14,850 bases of DNA from CAZGSN01 sp964371655. GTDB lineage: Bacteria; Desulfobacterota; Binatia; HRBIN30. The notes below the pieces were generated by a model. That model did no database searches and was not told the DNA's origin. It was given only the letters and a program-made list of their open reading frames with translations. Numbering within the stretch: position 1 is the first letter of the stretch; every line of letters begins with the position of its first letter. Position numbers and translations under genes: made by a program. This document shows positions 1 to 7,361 of this stretch, piece by piece. The stretch spans positions 1 through 14,850 of the forward strand of contig CAYJOD010000126.1 in the NCBI GenBank assembly GCA_964371655.1, given 5' to 3'.

Positions 1-217
1 GCCCCAAGCGGAATATTATCGCCGGGAGCGCGGGCGGCCCGCCCGCATGGCTCATCACCCCTGCCGTGTCGCAGGCTCCGTCAGCGACTTTGCCGTGGCC
101 CTGCGGCCGCGGGCTCGCTCTGTGGAATCGCGCCCCGGCTTGCGATATGGGTGCGCCGCTTACCCGTGGGGGTTCGTCCAATATGAGGGTCGGAGTCATC
201 AAGCACGGTGCGGCAGT

Positions 218-718
218 ATGACCTCGCCTCCGTTTTCCCGTATCGCGGCAGACGTCAAGCTGGGGCACAACGTCACCATTCACGGGTTCGTGAATCTGTA
301 CGGGTGTGAGATCGGCGACGACACCAAGGTGGGCGCGTTCGTCGAGATTCAGAAGGACGCGAAGGTGGGCCAGCGTTGCAAGGTCTCGAGCCACACATTC
401 ATTTGCGAGGGTGTGACCATCGAGGATGAATGCTTCATCGGTCACCATGTCGTCTTCATCAACGATCGATACCCTGCTGCCGTCACCGCGCGCGGTGAGG
501 TCAAGACCGCAGCCGATTGGCAGGTGGTGGCAACGCGGGTGTGCCGCCGCGCTGCGATCGGCAGCGCGGCGGTGATCCTTTGCGGCGTGACCATCGGGGA
601 AGGCGCGCTGGTCGGGGCGGGTAGCGTCGTGACCAAGGATGTGGCGCCCTACACCGTGGTCGCAGGCAACCCGGCTCGGAAGATCCGAACCCTTCCCGGC
701 CCCGCGCCCGAACTTTGA
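218..718 (+). CDS. Left-handed beta-helix (hexapeptide) sugar N-acetyltransferase, WxcM-N/WlbB-like
   Basis: The 166-residue product is a hexapeptide-repeat acyltransferase. Isoleucine/valine-rich hexads (such as VTIHGF, CEIGDD, TKVGAF, VTIEDE, AAIGSA, VTIGEG) run from about residue 8 to 137. Family markers are FICEGVTIED at 61-70, FIGHHVVFINDRYP at 73-86 with candidate catalytic histidines at 77/78, and the C-terminal VVAGNPARKIR at 147-157. Relatives transfer acetyl from acetyl-CoA to the amino group of a nucleotide-linked amino sugar in O-antigen or surface glycan synthesis. The exact sugar cannot be told from sequence. I place the start at ATG 218, because the helix begins there; the frame stays open back to ATG 47, but that extension has no family resemblance. 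ATG 218 overlaps a TGA at 219-221 of another frame. The stop shares one base with the next gene's ATG, so the two are probably translationally coupled. Confidence 0.88.
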   Translation: MTSPPFSRIAADVKLGHNVTIHGFVNLYGCEIGDDTKVGAFVEIQKDAKVGQRCKVSSHTFICEGVTIEDECFIGHHVVFINDRYPAAVTARGEVKTAADWQVVATRVCRRAAIGSAAVILCGVTIGEGALVGAGSVVTKDVAPYTVVAGNPARKIRTLPGPAPEL

Positions 719-1446
719 TGAACGTTGTGGCTGGGCCCGAGCACTTGAAATGCGGCGTCGTCATTCCCGTCAACAATGAGCCGCGTCTCGAGCACCTGCT
801 CGGCCGCTTCGACTTCGGCGTCGTTTCCCGAGTGGTAGTTGTCGACGATGGATCGACGGACGGGTGTACGGCCGTCTGCGAGCGCTATCCGGTGACGTAC
901 CTGCGACACCCGCAGCGCACCGGCGTCGGCGCGGCGATCCGTACCGGGCTCCTTCACCTGCAAGCGCAAGGCTTTGACATTGCCGTCGTCATGGCCGGCA
1001 ACAACAAGGATGATCCGGCGGAGGTTCCAGCCCTGCTCGCCGCGCTTCACAACGGTGCGGACTACGCGCAAGGCACGCGCTACGCGATCGCGGCGAACGC
1101 CAAAGGCACGCCATCGTCGCGGCGGATCATTACGCGCGCCGTCGCGCTGCTATGGTCGGTGCGGTTCCTGAGCCACCTCACCGATGTCACCAATGGGTTT
1201 CGCGCCTACCGTCTGTCTATCCTGGACGACCGCCGCGTCGACGTCACGCAACCCTGGCTCGATCGCTACGAGCTCGAATACTACCTGCACTACAAGGCGC
1301 TGTCGCTCGGGTATCGCTATGTCGAGGTTCCCGTCACCAAGCAGTACCCGAAGGACGGCCTGCCGACGACGAAGATCCAGCTTAGTCGGGACTACTGGTC
1401 GCTGTTGCGACCGTTGATTCTGCTCACGCTCGGTCTGCGAAAGTAG
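718..1446 (+). CDS. Family 2 glycosyltransferase, DPM1-like (polyprenyl-phosphate sugar synthase candidate)
   Basis: The 242-residue GT-A protein has an N-terminal nucleotide-sugar binding strand (GVVIPVNN, 13-20), the VVVVDDGSTDG motif at 39-49, and a D156-TNGFRAYR segment at 157-165, typical of DPM1/GtrB-type enzymes. The usual metal-binding DxD region reads AGNNKDDP at 93-100, a variant I recall from a subgroup of these transferases. There is no long C-terminal membrane domain, only a short hydrophobic stretch (LLRPLILLTLGL) at 229-240, so the enzyme is probably soluble or peripheral. Family members make polyprenyl-phosphate mannose, glucose or aminoarabinose precursors on the cytoplasmic face. 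ATG 718 follows the previous stop in a TGATG overlap; a TTG at 715 would add only one residue. The next gene encodes a GT-C membrane enzyme of the kind that uses such donors. The sugar is unknown. Confidence 0.88.
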   Translation: MNVVAGPEHLKCGVVIPVNNEPRLEHLLGRFDFGVVSRVVVVDDGSTDGCTAVCERYPVTYLRHPQRTGVGAAIRTGLLHLQAQGFDIAVVMAGNNKDDPAEVPALLAALHNGADYAQGTRYAIAANAKGTPSSRRIITRAVALLWSVRFLSHLTDVTNGFRAYRLSILDDRRVDVTQPWLDRYELEYYLHYKALSLGYRYVEVPVTKQYPKDGLPTTKIQLSRDYWSLLRPLILLTLGLRK

Positions 1447-1510
1447 GGCCCCGGCGTCCGAGCTCGCCTCGATCTCTCGTCGAACAATGATTGCGCAGAC
1501 GCGGCGGGGT

Positions 1511-1527
1511 ACGGCAAGAGTTGCCGT
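1511..1527 (+). other. Short perfect hairpin in the 121-base gap between the GT2 and GT-C genes
   Basis: ACGGCAA and TTGCCGT form a perfect seven-base stem around a GAG loop, 65 bases after the GT2 stop. No T-run follows, so it is not a standard intrinsic terminator. It could be a processing or weak pausing hairpin, or chance in GC-rich DNA. The rest of the gap shows no convincing promoter. Confidence 0.25.
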
Positions 1528-1567
1528 TGTAGGCGAGATCGCATAGTTCGTTGCCTGGGGCATTGCG

Positions 1568-3520
1568 TTGCGAGAGTTGGCATTTCGGTTGGTAAGGGCG
1601 ATGGCAGCCGCTGCCTGCTTGGGCGGTGTCTACCTCGCGGCAGAGAGCGGCTTTGACGCCCGCTGGGTTTGTCTGACGGCTTTGAGCGCGATGGTGGTTG
1701 CGTGGGGCGCGCCGGCATGGACGCCCAGCAGCGGCGAATCGCCGGTGCCGGCATGGCCCTCTGCAGCGAGGATATGCACGCACCTCTTACCCGGTTGGCT
1801 TCTCATGGCGCTGACGGCGGTGGCGAAGTTACAGGCAACCGATCCCCGTCTCCTCATTTGGGTGTGGTGTGCGGGTGTGCTGTGGTTGATCCTCGGCGCG
1901 CGACAACTGTCGCGAGGTCTGACACGGCGATCGTCCGCCGCGGCCCGCTACTCGGCCTCAATCTGGGCGCTGGTGGTCGTTGTTATGGCCGTCCTCCTGC
2001 GCGTTTGGTGGATCGACACCGTACCGCGCGAGGTCCATGTCGACGAGGCATTTACAACCGTCAACGCCCTGATCTTCTACTCCGACCCCGCCCGCGATTG
2101 GTTCGGGGCAGCCACGATCATGAACCTGTTTTACGCCCTGGCCGGCATGGGAACATTGGTCTTCGGCGTCAACCTCACCGGAGCACGCGCTAGCGACGTG
2201 GTGTTTGGGGTGCTTTCGGTATGGCTTCTCTTCGACGCCCTGCGCCGCATGTCGAGCTTGCGCGTCGCGGTGGTTGGGGCCCTCTTGTTGGCCTTCAACC
2301 ACACGCACCTCGCCTACTCGCGCAACGCCGCGGGGTACATTCAGTCAAGCTTGATCGCGGCCGCGATGCTGGCGCTCCTGGCGCGGCTATGGACTCGCCC
2401 AAGCTATCTGAACGCGGTTCTCCTCGGGCTGGTTACCGCGCTCGCCCCGCAGACGGTTCCGGCCTCGGTCGTGGCGCCGCCGCTGCTGGTGGCGACGTTG
2501 GGCGGACTGCTGCTCGTGCAGCGGTCGCGCCTCCGAGCCCTGTTGCTGCCGTTGCTCGTTGCCGGGGTCACCACGGCCAGTGCGGCGTCGCCGTTCGCGA
2601 TCGGGATGTGGCAGAACAAGACCGGTTTGACGTCGCGCAGCGGCGACGTCAGCATCTTTGCCCCGCACGTGATGAACACGCTGAAGGACAAGGTCTACCA
2701 CACCGACTCCACGTGGAAGGTCGTGGCGGGTCAAGTCTGGGTCGGCCTTACGGGTTTCCAAAACGGCCGCAACGCGCAGCCGCAGTATGCGAGCGGGCAG
2801 CCGATGGCAGACGGCTATACGGCGGCGCTGATGATCCCAGGAGTGATCTTTGCACTGGCGCGGCCGCGCCAGCTGGCCGCCGTAGCCCTCTGTATTTTTG
2901 CCGCGGGCAACCTCGTCCTCGGTCTCGGCCTGAATTATGCCATGGGCTTCCAGCGCGCGGTCGGTTCGCTTCCGGCGGGCATGGCGATCGCGGCGATCGG
3001 TCTCGTGCAGTGTTGCGAAGCACTGAGCAGCGGGGGCGTGGCGCGGAGCGCTTGGGCACGGATCCGGGCAGGCTTGCGTGACGTCCTTCTGACAATTGCG
3101 GTTGTCGCCTGCGGCCTCGCGAACTTCTACATCTACTTCATCGATTGCCGGCCCACCCTTCTCTTCGGCGACGCGGACTCAGAAGTGCCATGGGCGGCAC
3201 GGGAGTACGGGCGCGACTACCACGTGCACCTGGTCGATATGAAGCCAGCCGCGCGCGACGACGTCCATCTCATCATCGCCGACCTTCCCGTTTCCTACAA
3301 CGAGAAGGGTGTCGACGCAGTCACCTATGTGGAGACAGCTGAGACCACGGGCATGGACTTGTTTATCCTGCGCGACAACGACACCACGGCGCGGGAGGCG
3401 TTGCTGCGACGCTTCCCCAATGCGCGGTTGCAGGTGTGGCGGCGCCATCCCCAGCACGGACCGACGCTCTACCTGGTCTTCGTGGCGGAAGCACCGGGCG
3501 CCGGCCACTCGGCAAGGTGA
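1568..3520 (+). CDS. GT-C membrane glycosyltransferase, PMT/ArnT (GT39/GT83) type
   Basis: This polytopic protein of about 650 residues has many hydrophobic segments through residue ~520 and a soluble C-terminal portion of about 120 residues. The key feature is the first extracytoplasmic loop after the helix at about 132-147: WWIDTVPREVHVDEAF (147-162). Its acidic pair D159-E160 matches the catalytic Asp/Glu of PMT/ArnT-type enzymes. The helix region after it (ARASDVVFGVLSVWLLFDAL) is typical of the same superfamily. Such enzymes take a sugar from a polyprenyl-phosphate carrier on the periplasmic side and put it on a lipid, protein or glycan. The acceptor cannot be read from sequence. Start: TTG 1568 has GGGG at 1557-1560, seven bases upstream. 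ATG 1601, eleven codons inside, is an alternative, but its purine stretch sits too close. The DPM1-like gene upstream is a plausible donor-maker. Confidence 0.82.
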   Translation: MRELAFRLVRAMAAAACLGGVYLAAESGFDARWVCLTALSAMVVAWGAPAWTPSSGESPVPAWPSAARICTHLLPGWLLMALTAVAKLQATDPRLLIWVWCAGVLWLILGARQLSRGLTRRSSAAARYSASIWALVVVVMAVLLRVWWIDTVPREVHVDEAFTTVNALIFYSDPARDWFGAATIMNLFYALAGMGTLVFGVNLTGARASDVVFGVLSVWLLFDALRRMSSLRVAVVGALLLAFNHTHLAYSRNAAGYIQSSLIAAAMLALLARLWTRPSYLNAVLLGLVTALAPQTVPASVVAPPLLVATLGGLLLVQRSRLRALLLPLLVAGVTTASAASPFAIGMWQNKTGLTSRSGDVSIFAPHVMNTLKDKVYHTDSTWKVVAGQVWVGLTGFQNGRNAQPQYASGQPMADGYTAALMIPGVIFALARPRQLAAVALCIFAAGNLVLGLGLNYAMGFQRAVGSLPAGMAIAAIGLVQCCEALSSGGVARSAWARIRAGLRDVLLTIAVVACGLANFYIYFIDCRPTLLFGDADSEVPWAAREYGRDYHVHLVDMKPAARDDVHLIIADLPVSYNEKGVDAVTYVETAETTGMDLFILRDNDTTAREALLRRFPNARLQVWRRHPQHGPTLYLVFVAEAPGAGHSAR

Positions 3521-3572
3521 TCGGGTCCCGAACATCGCACCAGGATCATGGCGCCGTGGGTGGGCCCGGCGG

Positions 3573-3598
3573 CTTGCGGCGGCAACGGCTGCCGCAAG
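3573..3598 (+). terminator. Hairpin after the GT-C gene, possible weak terminator
   Basis: CTTGCGGC (3573-3580) and GCCGCAAG (3591-3598) are perfect complements around a ten-base loop, 52 bases after the GT-C stop. No clear T-tract follows, so Rho-independent termination is doubtful. It could instead protect or process the mRNA 3' end. A smaller perfect hairpin, TTTCA-TCG-TGAAA, lies at 3607-3619. Confidence 0.3.
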
Positions 3599-3659
3599 AT
3601 GCGCTGTTTCATCGTGAAATATCTGAGGCGTCTGGTTAGTGTCTTGTGCGATGCCGGCG

Positions 3660-4679
3660 ATGAGACAAACAAGAGTATGGATTGCGCTTCTTGCGCTCGC
3701 ATGGACGTCCCAGGCATGGGGCCGGGAGTTTTCTCCCAGCACGCCACGGGTGGTCGAGAACTCACTCGGCATGAAGTTAGTGCTGATTCCGGCCGGGGAG
3801 TTCTGGATGGGGAGTGACGAATCGCCTGAGTCGTTTGCGAGAGCCTACCCGCAATACGACCGCGAGCGTTTCGTAAAGCTAAGTGACGAAGCACCGGTGC
3901 ATAAGGTGCGTATCACCAGGCCGTTCTTCATTGGCCAGTACGAAGTGACGGTCGGACAATTCAAGAAGTTCGTGCAAGCCTCCGGCTTTGAGGCGGAGGC
4001 CGAGGCCGACGGCACCGGAGGCTACGGCTACAATTCGGACTACGATCCGACGAAGACAGCACGCGGCGACGCGTTCGAGGGACGCGATCCGAAGTATTCG
4101 TGGCGCAATCCCGGTTTTGCGCAGGGTGATGATCATCCGGTGTTGAATGTCACCTACTCCGACGCCCAGGCGCTGGCGCGATGGCTGAGCGAGAAGGAAG
4201 GCAAGCGTTATCGCCTACCGAGCGAAGCGGAGTGGGAATACGTCTGCCGCGCCGGCAGCCGAACACGTTACTACAACGGTGACGATCCCCAGGCGCTGCT
4301 GAGCATCGCCAACACCTTCGATGCCGACACGGCCGTCAATTGGCCGGGCTGGAAACAGTATGCCCTCGCGGGTCACGACCGCTTCGCCTTCACCGCTCCG
4401 GTTGGCAGCTTCGCGCCAAACGCCTTTGCTGTGTACGACATGCTGGGAAATGCGTGGGAGTGGGTCGGCGACTGGTATGACGAGCACTTTTACGCGCGCT
4501 CACCAGCGGACGATCCGCAGGGCCCCGCGGAAGGCAAAGTGCGCGTGCGCCGTGGTGGTTCGTGGCACACGTGGTCGCTTTATGCGCGCTGCGCCTTTCG
4601 CAACTGGAACACGCCGCAGACACGCTACACCCTGCTCGGGATGCGGTTGCTGCGCGAGGTCGATCCCGGCGAGCCGTGA
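3660..4679 (+). CDS. Exported FGE-sulfatase/SUMF1-fold protein without the catalytic cysteines
   Basis: The 339-residue product starts with a signal peptide (MRQTRVWIALLALAWTSQAWG, about 1-21, probable cleavage after residue 21). A complete formylglycine-generating-enzyme-like domain follows: NSLGMKLVLIPAGEFWMGS (34-52), FFIGQYEVTVGQF (89-101), HPVLNVTYSDAQALARWLS (159-177), YRLPSEAEWEYVCRAG (184-199), VYDMLGNAWEWVGDWY (258-273) and RRGGSWHTWSLYARCAFR (297-314). In true FGEs two cysteines follow the GGS motif (human Cys336 and Cys341). Here the aligned residues are Thr304 and Ala309, so sulfatase activation by the known copper-cysteine chemistry is unlikely. No sulfatase gene is nearby. Many SUMF1-fold proteins act as binding or structural modules; the role here is unknown. 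ATG 3660 gives the cleanest signal peptide; ATG 3651 and GTG 3639 are in-frame alternatives. Confidence 0.85.
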   Translation: MRQTRVWIALLALAWTSQAWGREFSPSTPRVVENSLGMKLVLIPAGEFWMGSDESPESFARAYPQYDRERFVKLSDEAPVHKVRITRPFFIGQYEVTVGQFKKFVQASGFEAEAEADGTGGYGYNSDYDPTKTARGDAFEGRDPKYSWRNPGFAQGDDHPVLNVTYSDAQALARWLSEKEGKRYRLPSEAEWEYVCRAGSRTRYYNGDDPQALLSIANTFDADTAVNWPGWKQYALAGHDRFAFTAPVGSFAPNAFAVYDMLGNAWEWVGDWYDEHFYARSPADDPQGPAEGKVRVRRGGSWHTWSLYARCAFRNWNTPQTRYTLLGMRLLREVDPGEP

Positions 4680-4840
4680 GCCGTGGTTCCCGTCGGCTGC
4701 ACGCTGGCGGGCTTGCCTCACCGGTGACGAATAGGCCCACGGTGCGACGCCAAGCTCGGCATCGACGCTTCGAGACCAGAGCAAGCGCCTGCTCACGCCT
4801 CGAAGCATCCCTGCTGAGCTCGTCGCTCGAACCCATCTGC

Positions 4841-4869
4841 TTGACAAGCCAACACCCTTCCACTAGCTT
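4841..4869 (+). promoter_or_regulatory. Candidate distal sigma70-type promoter of rho
   Basis: A perfect -35 hexamer TTGACA (4841-4846) is followed after 17 bases by TAGCTT (4864-4869), which matches three of six -10 positions. A start near 4876 would give a leader of about 100 bases before the rho ATG. It lies in the 297-base gap after the FGE-fold gene, where I see no gene. Confidence 0.5.
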
Positions 4870-4921
4870 TCGCGAGTCACCAAGTGGGGTCTGACACAGG
4901 GCTCGCCTCGTCGGACCGGTC

Positions 4922-4949
4922 TCAACGAGACGTCAAGGTTTTCTAAAAT
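4922..4949 (+). promoter_or_regulatory. Candidate proximal promoter of rho
   Basis: TAAAAT (4944-4949) matches the -10 consensus at five of six positions and sits in a conspicuous AT-rich patch of otherwise GC-rich DNA. Sixteen bases upstream is a weak -35, TCAACG (4922-4927). A start near 4956 would leave a leader of about 20 bases that still includes the ribosome binding site. The small hairpin GTCTC-AAC-GAGAC (4919-4931) overlaps the -35. Confidence 0.4.
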
Positions 4950-4976
4950 TTCCACCGCAATGAAAGGGATGGCTGC

Positions 4977-6479
4977 ATGGCTGAAGAAGCCGTTGTGAAG
5001 ACCAAACAGGGGCCCGTACGCGTCGAACGTCGTCGTCGACCGAAGGCGGCGACTCAATCGAGCGCCGCGCCGTCGACTGAATCGGCGCCCGAGGCTGCTG
5101 AGGTCCCCAGCGCTACGCCCGTGCCTGCCCCCGCCGCGGAACCAATGGCGGAGGAAGTCGCGCCGGCGGAGCGGCCGACACCAACTGAGGAGCCTCCGGC
5201 AAGACCGCGCTTGGCCACCGCCGAAGGCGCTCTGAATCTCAAGGCGCTCAAGGAAAAGAAGATCGGCGATTTGGCGCAACTGGCGAAGGGGTTCAACATC
5301 GAAGGCGCCTCCAACATGCGCAAGCAGGAGCTGATCTTCGCAATCCTGGGAGCGCAAACCGAGCAGACCGGATTCGTCTACGGCGAGGGCGTGCTGGAGA
5401 TCCTACCGGACGGCTTCGGCTTTCTGCGGGCTCCGGACTACAACTACCTGCCTGGCCCCGACGACATCTACATCTCTCCAAGTCAGATCCGGCGCTTCAA
5501 TTTGCGCACCGGCGATGTCGTTTCCGGCCAGATTCGTCCGCCCAAGGAAGGCGAGCGCTATTTCGCTCTGCTGAAGGTGGAGCAGATCAACTACGAAGAA
5601 CCGGAGAAGGCGCGCGAGAAGATCCTCTTCGACAATCTGACGCCGCTCTATCCGAACGACCAGCTCACGCTGCAGCACGACCCCGAAGAGTACACGACTC
5701 GCCTCATCGACCTGTTCACGCCGATAGGAAAAGGGACGCGTGGGTTGATCGTCGCGCCACCGCGCACCGGCAAGACGATGATGCTGCAGAACATCGCGCA
5801 TGGGATTACGCAGAACCACAAAGAGGTTGTTCTGATCGTGCTCCTCATCGACGAGCGCCCCGAGGAAGTGACCGACATGCAGCGCTCGGTCGACGGCGAA
5901 GTGATCAGCTCGACGTTCGACGAGCCACCGACGCGCCACGTCCAGGTCGCCGAGATGGTGATCGAGAAGGCGAAACGCTTGGTGGAGCACGGCCGCGACG
6001 TGGTGATTCTCCTCGACAGCATCACGCGGCTGGCTCGTGCCTACAACACCGTCGTGCCTCCCAGCGGGAAGATTCTGTCGGGTGGTGTCGACTCGAACGC
6101 CCTCCACAAGCCGAAGAAGTTCTTGGGCGCGGCGCGCAACATCGAGGACGGTGGCAGCTTGACCATTGTCGGCACGGCCCTCGTGGACACCGGCAGCCGC
6201 ATGGACGAGGTGATCTTCGAGGAGTTCAAGGCGACCGGCAATATGGAAGTCCACCTCGACCGTCGCCTGGTCGACAAGCGAATCTTCCCAGCCATCGACA
6301 TCAATCGTTCGGGAACCAGAAAGGAAGAGCTGCTGCTCGGAAAACAAAAGCTGGCGCGGGTGTGGATCCTGCGTAAGCTGCTGTCGCAGCTCAATCCGGT
6401 CGAAGCCATGGAATTCCTGATGGATAAGATCACCGACACCAAGGACAACGATGAGTTCTTGGACTCCATGAATCAATAG
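4977..6479 (+). CDS. rho: Transcription termination factor Rho
   Basis: The 500-residue protein is the hexameric RNA-dependent ATPase that ends untranslated transcripts. Residues 1-80 are an extra tail compared with the roughly 420-residue E. coli protein. It has a basic patch (VRVERRRRPK, 14-23) and then an Ala/Pro/Glu-rich low-complexity segment. The Rho N-domain begins at LNLKALKEKKIGDLAQLAK (86-104). The cold-shock-like RNA-binding domain follows (YGEGVLEILPDGFGFLR, 135-151). The ATPase core has Walker A APPRTGKT (260-267), a DERPEEVTDM segment (292-301), Walker B VVILLDSITR (342-351, Asp347) and the Q-loop region LSGGVDSNALHKPKKFLGAA (367-386). The end, DINRSGTRKEELLL (441-454), is intact. 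AAAGGGA at 4963-4969, seven bases before ATG 4977, is a good ribosome binding site. A 12-codon out-of-frame reading frame (4960-4998) overlaps the start and could be chance. Confidence 0.98.
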   Translation: MAEEAVVKTKQGPVRVERRRRPKAATQSSAAPSTESAPEAAEVPSATPVPAPAAEPMAEEVAPAERPTPTEEPPARPRLATAEGALNLKALKEKKIGDLAQLAKGFNIEGASNMRKQELIFAILGAQTEQTGFVYGEGVLEILPDGFGFLRAPDYNYLPGPDDIYISPSQIRRFNLRTGDVVSGQIRPPKEGERYFALLKVEQINYEEPEKAREKILFDNLTPLYPNDQLTLQHDPEEYTTRLIDLFTPIGKGTRGLIVAPPRTGKTMMLQNIAHGITQNHKEVVLIVLLIDERPEEVTDMQRSVDGEVISSTFDEPPTRHVQVAEMVIEKAKRLVEHGRDVVILLDSITRLARAYNTVVPPSGKILSGGVDSNALHKPKKFLGAARNIEDGGSLTIVGTALVDTGSRMDEVIFEEFKATGNMEVHLDRRLVDKRIFPAIDINRSGTRKEELLLGKQKLARVWILRKLLSQLNPVEAMEFLMDKITDTKDNDEFLDSMNQ

Positions 6480-6554
6480 GCGGTTGCGGTACGGTTAGGC
6501 TTTTTGGTATCGAGTCAGGTCCGAATCTGTGACGGGAACAGGAGAAACGTCCAT

Positions 6555-7361
6555 ATGCCAGAAGTGAGCATGAAGCAGCTCCTCGAGGCTGGTGTGCATT
6601 TTGGCCACCAGACGAGTCGCTGGAATCCGAAGATGAAACCTTACATCTTCGGTGCACGCAACGGGATCTACATCATCGACTTACAGCGCACCGTGAAGCT
6701 GTTCGAGGCGGCGTACGCCTACACGCGCGACTTGGCAAGCCGTGGCGGATTGATCCTTTTCGTCGGTACCAAGAAGCAGGCGCAGGATGCGATCCGTGAA
6801 GAAGCCGAACGCTGCGGCATGTTCTATGTGAACAACCGCTGGCTGGGCGGAACCCTGACCAACTTCCAAACCATCAAGCAGAGCATCGATCGGCTCAAGA
6901 AATGCGAAGAGACGCTGACCGATACCGCGATGACCGAGGCGCTCAAGAAGCGCGAGCTGCTGAATATCTCGCGCGAGCGTGACAAGCTTCTGACCTCGCT
7001 CGGCGGCATCAAAGCGATGCGCAAGCTCCCGGATGCGCTTTTTGTGATCGATCCAAAGAAGGAAGAAATCGCGGTCACGGAAGCCAACAAGCTGAAAATT
7101 CCCGTCATTGCTGTGGTCGACACCAATTGCGACCCTGACGTCGTCGATTACAAGATCCCGGGCAACGACGATGCGATCCGCGCTATCCGTCTGTTCTGTG
7201 CCGCCATCGCCGATGCCGCGCTGGAGGGCAAAGGCAGCTACGACGAGCGCGCGCGCGGAGAAGGCACCGAGGCGGGCGGCGAGGAAGCCGTGGAGACCGG
7301 AAGCGCGATTACCATAGCGGCTGCGGGCGATGCGGCTGTCGAGGAAGGCCCCGTCGCATGA
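6555..7361 (+). CDS. rpsB: 30S ribosomal protein S2
   Basis: S2 binds the 30S head-body junction and is needed for S1 docking. The 268-residue product starts MPEVSMKQLLEAGVHFGHQT and contains RWNPKMKPYIFGARNGIYII (22-41), FVGTKKQAQDAI and NNRWLGGTLTNFQTIKQSI, all S2 hallmarks. ATG 6555 is preceded by AGGAGA (6540-6545) nine bases away; in-frame codons upstream to 6504 extend the frame but add nothing S2-like. After the conserved fold, from about residue 226, there is an acidic Ala/Glu/Gly-rich tail that is variable in this family. The gap from rho is 75 bases with no clear hairpin terminator and only weak promoter-like hexamers, so partial read-through from rho is possible. The stop overlaps the next start as ATGA. 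Confidence 0.98.
   Translation: MPEVSMKQLLEAGVHFGHQTSRWNPKMKPYIFGARNGIYIIDLQRTVKLFEAAYAYTRDLASRGGLILFVGTKKQAQDAIREEAERCGMFYVNNRWLGGTLTNFQTIKQSIDRLKKCEETLTDTAMTEALKKRELLNISRERDKLLTSLGGIKAMRKLPDALFVIDPKKEEIAVTEANKLKIPVIAVVDTNCDPDVVDYKIPGNDDAIRAIRLFCAAIADAALEGKGSYDERARGEGTEAGGEEAVETGSAITIAAAGDAAVEEGPVA

Noticed and set aside
47..217. N-terminal extension of the acetyltransferase back to ATG 47
   Set aside because: The 57 extra residues have no hexapeptide character, and the family fold begins right at ATG 218.
2221..3081. Plus-strand open frame of 286 codons inside the GT-C gene
   Set aside because: It is rich in Arg, Gly and Ala, as expected from a shifted GC-rich frame, and shows no domain, while the overlapping frame encodes a coherent membrane enzyme.
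5403..6476. Minus-strand open frame of 357 codons
   Set aside because: It mirrors the rho coding sequence and has no motif of its own.
6484..6513. Possible rpsB promoter (TTGCGG, 18-base spacer, TATCGA)
   Set aside because: Only three of six matches in each hexamer; not distinguishable from background.
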